Counted from the first letter of the stretch, positions 55,668 through 64,000 are shown. The stretch: 64,000 nt of DNA from Danxiaibacter sp048498555 (GCA_048498555.1 JBEHXT010000001.1:682001-746000), one strand, 5' to 3'. Translations and numbers: made by a program. Notes: generated from the letters alone by a model not told the origin.

Positions 55668-56037
55668 CTGTCAGCGATGAGCGATCAGCTATCAGTAGTT
55701 GCTCAGGTTTGATCACGCCGATGTTTGATTGTTACAAGGAAGGCCATTGGAGCGAAAGCTTACAATGGCTTTCCTTCTTTTTAGGCGTCAGGTATCAGGC
55801 ATCAGGTTTTAGGTATTTATTGTATGATGTTAGATGCCTACCCATACCGACGGCACGTTCGGGCGGGTACTGTGTAAGATATGGAAGGGAAAAGCATCAA
55901 TGTAAGCTGTCAGGTACCTGGCTTGATGTTTCAGTTGAAACGTGTAAGTATGTTGTAAAGCTCGTGCTGTAAAAGAAATCAGACATCAAAAAATCCTACA
56001 TCAGACATTCCTTTACATCTAACACCGTACATCGTTT
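55668..56037. repeat. Word arrays of families D, G and B
   Basis: CTGTCAGCGATGAGCGATCA (55669-55690), GTCAGGTATCAGGCATCAGG (55787-55806), and ACATCTAACACCGTACATCG (56014-56033). The stretch 55816-55980 holds no recognisable gene. Confidence 0.65.
55736..55782 (+). terminator. Terminator of the Spy-like operon
   Basis: AAGGAAGGCCATTG (55736-55749) pairs with CAATGGCTTTCCTT (55763-55776) with one G-T pair; CTTTTT follows. Confidence 0.85.
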
Positions 56038-56113
56038 TACCATTACTTAACCAATATTAGCATTCCTGCAAATTCTCAGTCAGAACATGTAATTTTCCTT
56101 AAACTTTCAATGA

Positions 56114-58279
56114 ATGAGAAATCTACTGGTTTTTATTTTTTTACTTACCTGCGTTTCGCTTGCAGCACAACCACCAAAAGGTTACAAGTGGACCAAAGAT
56201 GGTAACGGCTACTATGCCTTCGAAGAAAATAACATAGTGCAGTATTCACTGCCTGCATTTACAACACGCATTGTAGCAGGAAGCGCGAATCTTACACCAA
56301 AAGATTCTTCCAAACCGTTAACGGTTCGCAACTTTTTCTTTTCACAGGATGGAAAGAAAGTGCTCATTTATACCAACTCAAAAAAAGTCTGGCGCTATGA
56401 TACCCGAGGTGATTACTGGGTATTAAATCTTGCAGATAATTCCTTAGCCAAATTGGGCAAATCACTTCCCTCCTCCTCATTAATGTTCGCGAAGTTTTCT
56501 CCGGATGGCAGCAAGGTTGCCTATGTAAGTGGCCACAACATTTATATGGAAGATGTCAACGGAACCAATCAGCAACAATTAACGAAAGACGGAACGGACA
56601 GAATGATCAACGGAACTTTTGACTGGGTATATGAAGAAGAGTTTGGCTGCAGAGATGGCTTCAGGTGGAGCGATGATGGCAAATCAATCGCCTACTGGCA
56701 AATTGATGCAACCCAGATCAGAAATTTCTTAATGATCAATAATACTGATTCAATTTATTCCTTTACTGTTCCTGTTGAATATCCTAAAGTAGGTGAAAGC
56801 CCTTCAGCCTGCAGGATTGGCGTGATCAAAATTGCCACCGGAACTACAACCTGGATGAACATTCCTGGTGACCAGCGCCAGCATTATATTCCGCGTATGG
56901 AGTGGGCTGCAAATTCTGATGAGTTGGTTATTCAGCAGCTCAACCGCAAGCAACAAGAAAGCAAGATCATGTACTGCAATTCAACTACGGGTGAAGCAAA
57001 AACTATTTACCAGGAAACAGATAATGCATGGATAGACCCTAAAGAAAGATGGAACGAAGGCGACCCAACAGGCTGGGAATGGATGCCTGATGGAAAATCA
57101 TTTTTATGGGTTAGTGAGAAAGATGGCTGGCGCCATATTTACCTGATTAATCGTGATGGCAGTAAGGAAACCCTGATCACAAATGGCAACTACGATATCA
57201 TTGATATCAAAGCGATCGATGCAAAAGCTGGTTATGTTTACTACTCCGCATCTCCTGAAAATGCAACGCAAAAATACCTATACCGCATAGGGTTAAAAGC
57301 AAATGCAAAACCAGAGTTGTTATCGCCTGCCAATGAAAAAGGCACACACAACTATACAGTTTCTCCCAATGGCGCATTTGCGGAACATTCATTCTCCAAT
57401 GCAAATACGCCTACAGTAAGGAATTTTATCAGCCTTGCTAAACATACTGTGATAAAAGAATCTGCCCCGGGCAAGCCAGCTACTCCTCAACCTAAAGTTG
57501 AATTCTTTAAAGTAACAACCGTTGATGGAATCACAATGGACGGCTGGATGGTTAAGCCAACCAATTTCGATTCAACCAAAAAATATCCCGTTGTTTTCAA
57601 TGTATATACAGAGCCTGCGGGTGCAACGGTAAAAGATAGTTGGGGCAGCGGCAGAAACCATCTTTATACCGGCAATATGGCTGAAGACGGCTATATCTAT
57701 ATGAGCCTTGACGGAAGAGGTACACCAGCGCCTAAAGGCCGCGAATGGCGCAAATCTATTTATCGCAAAATTGGTGTGGTTAATATTCGTGACCAGGCAA
57801 TGGCAACCAAAGAAATCATGAAATGGCCGTTTGTTGACGCCAGCCGCATTGCAGTATGGGGATGGAGCGGTGGCGGATCAACTACGCTGAACCTGTTGTT
57901 TCAATATCCGGAAATCTATTCTACAGGTATTGCAATTGCAGCAGTGGGCAACCAGTTAACCTACGATAATATTTACCAGGAAAGATACATGGGGCTGCCA
58001 CAGGAAAACTTACAGGATTTTGTTGAGGGCTCGCCTGTTACACACGCTAAAAACCTAAAAGGCAACCTACTATACATCCATGGCACCGGTGATGACAATG
58101 TACATTACCAAAATGCGGAAATGCTGATCAATGAATTGATAAAATACAATCGCCAGTTTCAGTTGATGAGCTATCCAAACAGAACACATTCCATCAGTGA
58201 AGGTGAAGGCACAAGCAAGCACCTTGCTACGCTTTTCACAGCTTACCTGAAAGAACATTGCGCTCCGGGCGGAAGATAG
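56114..58279 (+). CDS. Dipeptidyl peptidase IV-like S9B serine peptidase
   Basis: 721 residues with a signal peptide (about 1-19), so probably periplasmic. The N-terminal two thirds form the DPP-IV beta-propeller, including FDWVYEEEFGCRDGFRWSDD with the double-Glu motif that binds the substrate amino terminus. The C-terminal alpha/beta hydrolase has Ser585 in WGWSGGGSTT, Asp660/661 in GTGDDNVH and His692 in NRTHSIS. It should release X-Pro or similar dipeptides. The terminator downstream is split by a repeat. Confidence 0.95.
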   Translation: MRNLLVFIFLLTCVSLAAQPPKGYKWTKDGNGYYAFEENNIVQYSLPAFTTRIVAGSANLTPKDSSKPLTVRNFFFSQDGKKVLIYTNSKKVWRYDTRGDYWVLNLADNSLAKLGKSLPSSSLMFAKFSPDGSKVAYVSGHNIYMEDVNGTNQQQLTKDGTDRMINGTFDWVYEEEFGCRDGFRWSDDGKSIAYWQIDATQIRNFLMINNTDSIYSFTVPVEYPKVGESPSACRIGVIKIATGTTTWMNIPGDQRQHYIPRMEWAANSDELVIQQLNRKQQESKIMYCNSTTGEAKTIYQETDNAWIDPKERWNEGDPTGWEWMPDGKSFLWVSEKDGWRHIYLINRDGSKETLITNGNYDIIDIKAIDAKAGYVYYSASPENATQKYLYRIGLKANAKPELLSPANEKGTHNYTVSPNGAFAEHSFSNANTPTVRNFISLAKHTVIKESAPGKPATPQPKVEFFKVTTVDGITMDGWMVKPTNFDSTKKYPVVFNVYTEPAGATVKDSWGSGRNHLYTGNMAEDGYIYMSLDGRGTPAPKGREWRKSIYRKIGVVNIRDQAMATKEIMKWPFVDASRIAVWGWSGGGSTTLNLLFQYPEIYSTGIAIAAVGNQLTYDNIYQERYMGLPQENLQDFVEGSPVTHAKNLKGNLLYIHGTGDDNVHYQNAEMLINELIKYNRQFQLMSYPNRTHSISEGEGTSKHLATLFTAYLKEHCAPGGR

Positions 58280-58324
58280 GCTTTTTGCCACGAAGTCACT
58301 AAGAAGCAAAGGGGCAAAAAGGGC

Positions 58325-58406
58325 AAAAACAGGAAGACGAAAAACTTTTTTAATTGACAATTGAAAGTTGACAATTGAAAATGGGTTGAACGTCTTCCTG
58401 TTTTTT
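58325..58406 (+). terminator. Terminator with a family C repeat in its loop
   Basis: AAAAACAGGAAGACG (58325-58339) pairs perfectly over 15 bp with CGTCTTCCTGTTTTT (58391-58405), followed by T. The 51-nt loop contains TTGACAATTGAAAGTTGACA words (58353-58383). Confidence 0.8.
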
Positions 58407-58502
58407 ATTACGCAGAAAGTAGAAGATATTTGCAGAAGATTTGTTGCGACGAAATATTGAGCATGTATTACGGATTATGCAACTTATTTTTCGCTGCAAT
58501 CA

Positions 58503-58527
58503 TTGTCAATTTTCAACTTTCAATTAA
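58503..58527. repeat. CATTGTCAATTTTCAAC word array (family C)
   Basis: TTGTCAATTTTCAACTTTCA and AATT lie 10 bp before the SDR start codon and face the copies in the terminator loop at 58353-58383. Confidence 0.65.
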
Positions 58528-58536
58528 TAGTTAATT

Positions 58537-59256
58537 ATGGACTCAATTAAAGGAAAAGTTGCGCTAATCACCGGCGCAGGCAAAGGAATAGGTAGAAGTG
58601 TTGCTATAGCCTTAGCTAAAGAAGGCGTACATGTTGGTTTACTGGCAAGAACCGCTGCCGATCTTGAGCAGTTGAAAGAAGAACTTAAGGACAGTGGCGT
58701 AAAAATTTCCATCGCTTCCGCAGATGTTGGTAACAGAGCTGCTGTTGAAAGTGCAGTAGCCAAAATAAAGCAGGAACTAGGTGCAATCGATATATTGATA
58801 AATAACGCCGGCATTGGCAAATTTGGAAAGTTTCTAGAGCTAGCGCCGGAAGACTGGGAAAATATTATTCGTATAAATGTATTGGGCGTTTATTATGTTA
58901 CAAGGGCGGTATTGCCAGGAATGATTGAAAAGCAGGCTGGCGATATCATCAACATTTCTTCATCAGCAGGTCAACGTGGAGCTGCCACCACAAGCGCTTA
59001 TAGCGCCTCTAAATTCGCTTTAATGGGATTGACTGAATCGTTGATGCACGAAGTAAGAAAACAGAATATCCGTGTAAGTGCATTAACGCCAAGCACTGTT
59101 GCAACTGAACTCGCCAAAGCATTAAATCTTACGGACGGCAATCCGGACCGCGTTATGCAACCGGAAGACATTGCAGAAATCATTATTGCTCAACTGAAAC
59201 TCAACCGCCGCATCTTTATTAAAGAGGCTGGAATGTGGTCTACAAACCCTTCTTAA
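58537..59256 (+). CDS. Short-chain dehydrogenase/reductase (FabG-like)
   Basis: 239 residues, classical SDR. The NADP(H) motif is TGAGKGIGRSVA (12-23), NNAGIG follows at 89-94, Asn114 is in INVLG, Ser142 in INISSSAG, and Tyr155-x3-Lys159 in YSASK. It resembles 3-ketoacyl-ACP reductase and sepiapterin-type reductases, but no fatty-acid genes are near, so the substrate is open. Confidence 0.9.
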   Translation: MDSIKGKVALITGAGKGIGRSVAIALAKEGVHVGLLARTAADLEQLKEELKDSGVKISIASADVGNRAAVESAVAKIKQELGAIDILINNAGIGKFGKFLELAPEDWENIIRINVLGVYYVTRAVLPGMIEKQAGDIINISSSAGQRGAATTSAYSASKFALMGLTESLMHEVRKQNIRVSALTPSTVATELAKALNLTDGNPDRVMQPEDIAEIIIAQLKLNRRIFIKEAGMWSTNPS

Positions 59257-59380
59257 TTTGAAATTTAAAATTTAAGATTTGAAATTGGCTTTGTGGAAAG
59301 CCTGATATAATTCAGGATAGTATTATTGCAACTCAATGACAATCTCAAATTTCAAATCTTAAATTTCAAATCTTAAATAC
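59256..59380. repeat. AATTTGAAATTTAAG inverted words (family J)
   Basis: AATTTAAGATTTGAAATT (59269-59286) faces its exact reverse complement (59348-59365), with further partial words on both sides and a 61-nt centre. The array begins at the SDR stop codon. Confidence 0.85.
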
Positions 59381-59473
59381 TTTTTCCGAATCTTTATCGT
59401 TTACCTTTACATCACAGAGTTTCCCAACTTCTGAGCCGGCACAAAACCGGTCTAACCGATACAATTTACGTAT

Positions 59474-60673
59474 ATGGAACAACCGTTACATTCATTATCG
59501 CAAAGGGAAACGTACAAAATCTCATCGTTTACACGCTTTTTATGGTGGCTTGCAACAGCAGAGCCTGAGTTATTAAAAGAGTGCGTGATTGACCGCAACC
59601 GCTACGCCATCACAGGTATGACAGTTATGGGCACATGGCTGTTTGCCACACTTGCATGGACATTCTTTTTTATAACCGTTACACACGAGTACGCCCTGGC
59701 TGTTTTACTCGGCCTTTTTATGGGAGGTATAATCCTCTGTATTGACAGGGCACTCATAAAGGGTATTACATCAGCAAATAAGAGAAAAATAACGCCATTG
59801 CTGTTCAGAGGGCTACTCGCTTGTACCATCGGCTTTTTTATGGCTCAACCTGCATTGTTATTTCTGTTTGATAAGGAAGTACATCTGCAAATCTCACTTG
59901 ACAATGAACAGAAAAAAAGGCTTAAAGCAAACCAGTTAGATTCTTTGTACAACAGCCAGGCAACCTTTATAATACAACAAAAAGCTGCATTGCAGCAACA
60001 GCTTGCGGGCTCATACAATGACGTAGGTAAAGCACGCGAAAGTTTTATCGCCGAAACGGATGGAACCGGCGGCAGCGGCAAAGTTGGATTAAAAGATATT
60101 GCACGAGCGAAACAAAATGAATATGAAAAATTAGATGCCCAGTATAAACAGTTGCAAGCTGAAAGCCAGCCAAAGCTACATGCGCTGGATAGTAGCCTGG
60201 CCGCCATACAAGCCGAAAAAAACCTGCAGCAAAAAGCTTTTGATCAATTATTGAATGATGGCTTTTTAACGCGTATAGAGGCGCTGCAACATCTTGTTCA
60301 AAACAACGATGCTCTGAAGATCCGGTACTATTTACTTGTTGCGTTACTGATGCTAATTGAGCTGATGCCTGTTATTGCAAAATATCTCCTTCCCGCCGGC
60401 TCTTACGATGAAAAAGCAAGATTGAGAGAAGCTATGGAAAAAATTATCGCCACAAAGAATATAGAAAAAGAGCAAGCTCTTAAAGAGTTGTACAATCAGA
60501 TGGCATTCGACCAGGACAAAGCCTTCTTAAAAGAATTCTTTGAAAAGGCAGAAGAGCAGCGCAAAGAAAACCTGATGAATGAATTGCACGAATGGCAGCA
60601 ACAAAACCATTCCAGTTTTGACAGCGTATGGAAGAAACTGAAAAGAGATATCCTGACCAAGCAAGAGAATTAG
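59474..60673 (+). CDS. DUF4407 membrane protein
   Basis: 399 residues. Three membrane helices in the first 140 residues (about 45-65, 70-92, 115-135), a long polar coiled-coil section (about 145-275, KQNEYEKLDAQYKQLQAES), a fourth helix (about 283-303, YYLLVALLMLIELMPVIAKY) and a charged helical tail. This is the DUF4407 layout. The role is unknown; some relatives sit near predation or conjugation-type genes, but no such context is here. Confidence 0.88.
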   Translation: MEQPLHSLSQRETYKISSFTRFLWWLATAEPELLKECVIDRNRYAITGMTVMGTWLFATLAWTFFFITVTHEYALAVLLGLFMGGIILCIDRALIKGITSANKRKITPLLFRGLLACTIGFFMAQPALLFLFDKEVHLQISLDNEQKKRLKANQLDSLYNSQATFIIQQKAALQQQLAGSYNDVGKARESFIAETDGTGGSGKVGLKDIARAKQNEYEKLDAQYKQLQAESQPKLHALDSSLAAIQAEKNLQQKAFDQLLNDGFLTRIEALQHLVQNNDALKIRYYLLVALLMLIELMPVIAKYLLPAGSYDEKARLREAMEKIIATKNIEKEQALKELYNQMAFDQDKAFLKEFFEKAEEQRKENLMNELHEWQQQNHSSFDSVWKKLKRDILTKQEN

Positions 60674-60680
60674 TAAGTAA

Positions 60681-60752
60681 TAAGTTTTACGTTATACGTT
60701 TATCTAACCGAAGAACTTTTTTCAAGGGCTTAAACGTATAACGTAAAACTTA
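60681..60752. repeat. Perfect 22-bp inverted repeat of TACGTT words (family E)
   Basis: The arm at 60681-60702 (TAAGTTTTACGTTATACG...) is the exact reverse complement of 60731-60752, around a 28-nt centre. It fills the convergent gap between the DUF4407 gene and the acidic-protein gene, where no ordinary terminator is seen. Confidence 0.93.
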
Positions 60753-60762
60753 AAATGTTCAA

Positions 60763-61251
60763 CTAGTCCGTATCGCCTAAACTATAATCATTGTTTTCTT
60801 CATCTTCCTCGCCCATGTCTTCATCTTCATCATCGTGTTCAGCACCAGGCACGTCCAGTTCGCGGCCGGAACCATCTGTTGCTTCATTCAATGGATCGCC
60901 TTCGTCATCAACATTGTCAACATGTGCATTCCTGGCATCCTGATCGTCAAAAGAAGACATGCTTTCAGATGTTTCCCGCAAACGGTCCTTTTCCTCTGCC
61001 GTAACATTTGAGTCGTCATCTTCAACTTCATCATCTTCATTTACGTCACTTAGCAATTCCTCAGCTTCTTCATCTGCGGAGGATGGCGTTGTATCATTCA
61101 TTTCGTTAAAAGGCATCGGGCGCACATGTTCCTGACCGGGAATGTCTTTTACTTCCGGAAGATCCAGCGTTGTTTCGTCTTGTTGCATTTTTTTAGTGTC
61201 GGCTGGAGAATCCTGTAAATCGTTTTTGGGTGTTCTTTCATTCTTTGCCAT
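60763..61251 (-). CDS. Highly acidic small protein of unknown function
   Basis: 162 residues, extremely rich in Asp and Glu, with no signal peptide or membrane segment and probably disordered. A motif occurs twice: DIPGQEH near residue 36 and DVPGAEH near 132. The C-terminus (GEEDEENNDYSLGDTD) resembles, from memory, the tail of other small acidic Bacteroidota proteins, so it is likely a real conserved gene. No function can be given. Confidence 0.72.
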   Translation of the reverse strand: MAKNERTPKNDLQDSPADTKKMQQDETTLDLPEVKDIPGQEHVRPMPFNEMNDTTPSSADEEAEELLSDVNEDDEVEDDDSNVTAEEKDRLRETSESMSSFDDQDARNAHVDNVDDEGDPLNEATDGSGRELDVPGAEHDDEDEDMGEEDEENNDYSLGDTD

Positions 61252-61392
61252 AGAATTATATTTATCGGTTAACTATAAGAATGATTCAAAAAAAATGCCA
61301 TCCGCGAAGATCATAAGACAGTAATACAACGACATCTAAGCCCAGACAGGAAAGAATTGAAAATGATGAAGGCTCAAAGATAAACATGGTTA

Positions 61393-61432
61393 AACCGACG
61401 TACTTCGTACTTCACAACTCATACTTAAATAG
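61393..61432. repeat. ACGTACTTCGTACTTC word array (family F)
   Basis: CGACGTACTTCGTACTTCAC and AACTCATACTT in the 339-bp divergent gap between the acidic protein and the DUF4142 lipoprotein. Nothing else is recognised in the gap. Confidence 0.65.
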
Positions 61433-61590
61433 TCCTCACGGGGCACAAATAATCTACACCTTACTGAATTATTTACCCACGTTTTTGAAAATTATGGACT
61501 GATTATTAATGAAATAGCACTTGGCAAATTATTTGGTTATTCTACCACAAGCAAAAGCATTTAACCAATTGTAAACAAAAAAATAGAATT

Positions 61591-62205
61591 ATGAAAAAGT
61601 TGAGTTCTCTTATAGTAATTGCAGGTGTTTGCTTACTACAGGCTTGTGGTGGCGGTGCAGGAAGCCACGATAGCGTGGACAGCGCAAAGGATATGAATGC
61701 TAATAAGGACACTACACCAAGAGCATCTGACAATGACACCCATGATACAAGTAAAGTTGCCACTATGCCTGTTGATAAGGAAACTGCAGACTTTGCTGTT
61801 GCCGCTGCAAATGGTGGAATGATGGAAGTTGAACTAGGTAAACTCGCTCAGCAAAATGGAGCAAGCCAACGTGTTAAAGACTTTGGTAAGATGATGGTTG
61901 ATGATCATAGTAAAGTAAACGATCAGCTAAAATCACTCGCGTCTTCTAAGAACATTACCTTACCAGCAACATTAGGTGATGACGCGCAGAAGCATATGAA
62001 TGACCTTAGCAAAAAAACAGGAAAGGATTTTGATAAAGCATACATGAGCATGATGGTAGACGATCATAAGAAAGACATAAAAGAATTTGAAAAAGCTGGA
62101 AAAGACTTAAAGGATAATGACGTCAAAAACCTTGCAGTTCAATCCTTACCAACCTTACAAAAACATTTGGACTCTGCTCAGGTGATTTATAAAATGGTCA
62201 AGTAG
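61591..62205 (+). CDS. DUF4142 lipoprotein
   Basis: 204 residues. Signal peptide with lipobox LLQACGGG (lipid-bearing Cys19). A disordered Asp/Thr/Ser-rich linker (20-65) leads to a DUF4142 four-helix, ferritin-like domain: FAVAAANGGMMEVELGKLAQ, VKDFGKMMVDDHSKVNDQLK and AYMSMMVDDHKKDIKEFEKA. The DDH repeats are the family mark. It is probably an envelope stress protein; the metal or ligand is unknown. Confidence 0.9.
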   Translation: MKKLSSLIVIAGVCLLQACGGGAGSHDSVDSAKDMNANKDTTPRASDNDTHDTSKVATMPVDKETADFAVAAANGGMMEVELGKLAQQNGASQRVKDFGKMMVDDHSKVNDQLKSLASSKNITLPATLGDDAQKHMNDLSKKTGKDFDKAYMSMMVDDHKKDIKEFEKAGKDLKDNDVKNLAVQSLPTLQKHLDSAQVIYKMVK

Positions 62206-62291
62206 TAAGACCCTAAGGCCGCAAGATGAATAATACACGTTAGACCGTAAAAAGGATAAGAGCAGAAGAACATAAAAAGCAAAAAGAAAGC

Positions 62292-62338
62292 AAAGGTGTA
62301 AAGTCTCAGTTTAATGAAGGGCTTTGCACCTTTTTCTT
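62292..62338 (+). terminator. DUF4142 gene terminator
   Basis: AAAGGTGTAAAG (62292-62303) pairs with CTTTGCACCTTT (62322-62333), one T-G pair, followed by TTTCTTTT. Confidence 0.78.
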
Positions 62339-62356
62339 TTGCAACCATACAATGGG

Positions 62357-62391
62357 AACAAAAAAGACCGCACTTACGCGCGGTCTTTTAC
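62357..62391 (-). terminator. gcvP terminator
   Basis: AAAAGACCGC (62362-62371) pairs perfectly with GCGGTCTTTT (62380-62389); on the minus strand a T-run follows. Confidence 0.85.
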
Positions 62392-62411
62392 TTTTAATTT
62401 TTTGTCTTTAT

Positions 62412-64000
62412 CTACGCTTCTTCTGTTGCGTAAGAACTAACCGGTTCGCAGGTACAGATAAGGTTTCTGTCGCCAAATGTGTTATTGATTCTTGCAACGG
62501 AAGGCCAGAATTTGTTTTGTTTTACATACTCAAGCGGGAAGGCTGCCTGTTCACGCGTGTAAGGCTTATCCCAGTCGCTGCTGATCACAGCAAATTGTGT
62601 ATGTGGTGCATTTTTTAATGCATTGTTAGCTTTGTCAGCCTCGCCATTTTCAATTGCAGCAATTTCAGCCCTAATGCTAAGTAATGCATCACAGAAACGG
62701 TCAAGTTCTGCCTTGTCTTCACTTTCTGTTGGCTCAATCATGATTGTACCCGGAACAGGGAAGCTCATAGTTGGGGCATGGAAACCATAGTCCATTAAAC
62801 GTTTTGCAACGTCTTCTGCTTCAACACCGGCTGTTGCTTTGAAAGGCCTTAAATCCACAATAAATTCATGCGCACATGTTCCTTCATGGCCGGTATACAG
62901 AATTTCAAAATCTTTTTCCAATAAAGCCTTCATATAGTTTGCATTCAAAATGGCATGGGCTGTGGCTTTTTGCAAACCTTCCCAGCCAAGCATTCTGATG
63001 TAGGCATAACTAATCAGCAGTATGGATGCAGAACCATAAGCAGCAGCGCTTACAGCACCATTATGATCTTCTCCGGTTTCATCAGAGATATGTTTAGGCA
63101 GATGCGGAGCCAGGTGTGCCTTAACGCAAATAGGGCCCATTCCAGGACCGCCACCACCATGTGGAATAGCGAATGTTTTGTGCAGGTTCAGGTGACAAAC
63201 ATCTGCGCCAATTAAACCGGGAGAAGTAAATCCAACCTGAGCATTCATGTTAGCTCCGTCCATGTAAACCTGGCCGCCATGCTGGTGAACTATATCACAA
63301 ATCTCTTTCACGCTTTCTTCAAATACACCATAGGTACTTGGATAAGTAATCATCGTACCGGCAAGATTTGCTTTGTATTGTTCAGCCTTAGCTCTAAAAT
63401 CAGCTACGTCTATATAACCATTTTCCAAAGCTTTTACTACCACAACCTTCATTCCTACCATCACTGCACTCGCAGGGTTTGTTCCGTGCGCTGAGATTGG
63501 GATCAGAATAACATTGCGGTCGTGGTTGCCATTAGCAATATGGTAATTGCGAATGGTAAGCAATCCTGCATATTCACCTTGTGCGCCGCTGTTAGGTTGC
63601 AGGCTGCATGCGTCAAAACCGGTGATCTCGCTTAAGTATTCAGATAATTCTTTAATAATCTGCGCATAACCGCCAACCTGGCCTTTAGGTGCAAACGGGT
63701 GTAGTTTGCTCCAATGTGCCCAGCTTAAAGGAATCATTTCAGTAGCAGCGTTCAGTTTCATAGTGCAGCTACCCAAAGAGATCATCGATGTATTTAATGA
63801 AAGATCTTTATTCTCTAATAGCTTGATGTAACGCATCATCTGGCTTTCGCTATTGTGCGTATTGAACACAGGGTGCGTTAAATATTCTGAAGTACGTACT
63901 GCAAAAGTTGGAATATTTGTTAGTTGACCATCGTCATCAAAATTGATACTTGCAACGCTCTCTCCTTTTGCTTCCGCAAACACTATGGCGATATCAAGCA
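62412..64000 (-). CDS. gcvP: Glycine dehydrogenase (decarboxylating), P protein (partial, C-terminal)
   Basis: P protein of the glycine cleavage system, which decarboxylates glycine with PLP and loads the H protein. The frame is open to the right edge (LDIAIVFAEAKGES), so about 529 C-terminal residues are present of roughly 950-970. The PLP site HLNLHKTFAIPHGGGGPG and GAQGEYAGLL are conserved. The GTG at 63983 is internal and not the start. Its E3 partner may be the lpdA product. The gene ends in its own terminator. Confidence 0.96.
   Translation of the reverse strand, partial: LDIAIVFAEAKGESVASINFDDDGQLTNIPTFAVRTSEYLTHPVFNTHNSESQMMRYIKLLENKDLSLNTSMISLGSCTMKLNAATEMIPLSWAHWSKLHPFAPKGQVGGYAQIIKELSEYLSEITGFDACSLQPNSGAQGEYAGLLTIRNYHIANGNHDRNVILIPISAHGTNPASAVMVGMKVVVVKALENGYIDVADFRAKAEQYKANLAGTMITYPSTYGVFEESVKEICDIVHQHGGQVYMDGANMNAQVGFTSPGLIGADVCHLNLHKTFAIPHGGGGPGMGPICVKAHLAPHLPKHISDETGEDHNGAVSAAAYGSASILLISYAYIRMLGWEGLQKATAHAILNANYMKALLEKDFEILYTGHEGTCAHEFIVDLRPFKATAGVEAEDVAKRLMDYGFHAPTMSFPVPGTIMIEPTESEDKAELDRFCDALLSIRAEIAAIENGEADKANNALKNAPHTQFAVISSDWDKPYTREQAAFPLEYVKQNKFWPSVARINNTFGDRNLICTCEPVSSYATEEA

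Noticed and set aside
55709..55972. Plus-strand reading frame of 87 residues before the DPP-IV gene
   Set aside because: It overlaps the Spy operon terminator and word arrays.

Overview
The window looks like chromosomal DNA of a Bacteroidota bacterium, most likely a member of the Chitinophagaceae or a close relative. Supporting signs are a type III glutamine synthetase, a TonB-dependent receptor with a carboxypeptidase-regulatory-like N-terminal domain, paired DUF3857/transglutaminase proteins, DUF4142, DUF4407 and GIN-domain (DUF2807) proteins, a topoisomerase I with a Lys/Ala tail, and several promoters with the Bacteroidota -7 box TAnnTTTG. No phage, IS transposase, CRISPR array, rRNA or tRNA was seen. 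The family is inferred from gene content only.

Layout. 1-2450 (minus): a LacI-type regulator, ribokinase and a secreted ADP-ribosylglycohydrolase-family protein cut by the left edge. 2814-9140: topA, a SirB1-like protein, dps, osmC, csaA and ogt. 9358-18452: clpB, a secreted serine beta-lactamase-like protein, ppc, lpdA and an unknown protein. 18567-25541: two tandem DUF3857/transglutaminase proteins, queG, bioA and an SRPBCC protein. 25675-31073: an ABC-2 permease, a RES/Xre toxin-antitoxin pair, sppA, folK and a deoxynucleoside kinase. 31465-39044: an MFS permease, xseA-xseB, a CPA2 antiporter and pyrG. 39436-48288: a dienelactone hydrolase, a frameshifted secreted-protein pseudogene, a PepSY protein with a TonB receptor, a TPR protein, proC and hldD. 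48612-54398: purL, a GIN-domain protein and glnN. 54850-64000: two small Spy/CpxP-like proteins, a DPP-IV-like peptidase, an SDR, a DUF4407 membrane protein, an acidic protein, a DUF4142 lipoprotein and the C-terminal part of gcvP.

Most genes are housekeeping: DNA topology and repair, protein quality control, oxidative-stress defence, nucleotide and amino-acid synthesis, and envelope functions. Small units with a likely joint role are lacI-rbsK-ADP-ribosylglycohydrolase (ribose or ADP-ribose-type salvage), xseA-xseB, the two transglutaminase-like proteins, the RES toxin with its antitoxin, TonB receptor with PepSY protein (probably iron uptake), and the two Spy-like proteins.

The most unusual content is between the genes. 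About ten families of short degenerate words, each built around a small palindrome (AAGCTT, TACGTA-like, GTAC, CAATTG, AGCT and others), form arrays in many gaps, often as two facing arms that could make long hairpins. By my count they lie in 7 of 10 convergent junctions (including a palindrome cluster of another type) but in only 2 of 10 divergent ones. They reach into 3' ends of genes, supply stop codons, form a terminator arm, sit inside a terminator loop, and supply a likely -33 promoter element of the toxin-antitoxin operon. This is the best candidate here for something not well described.
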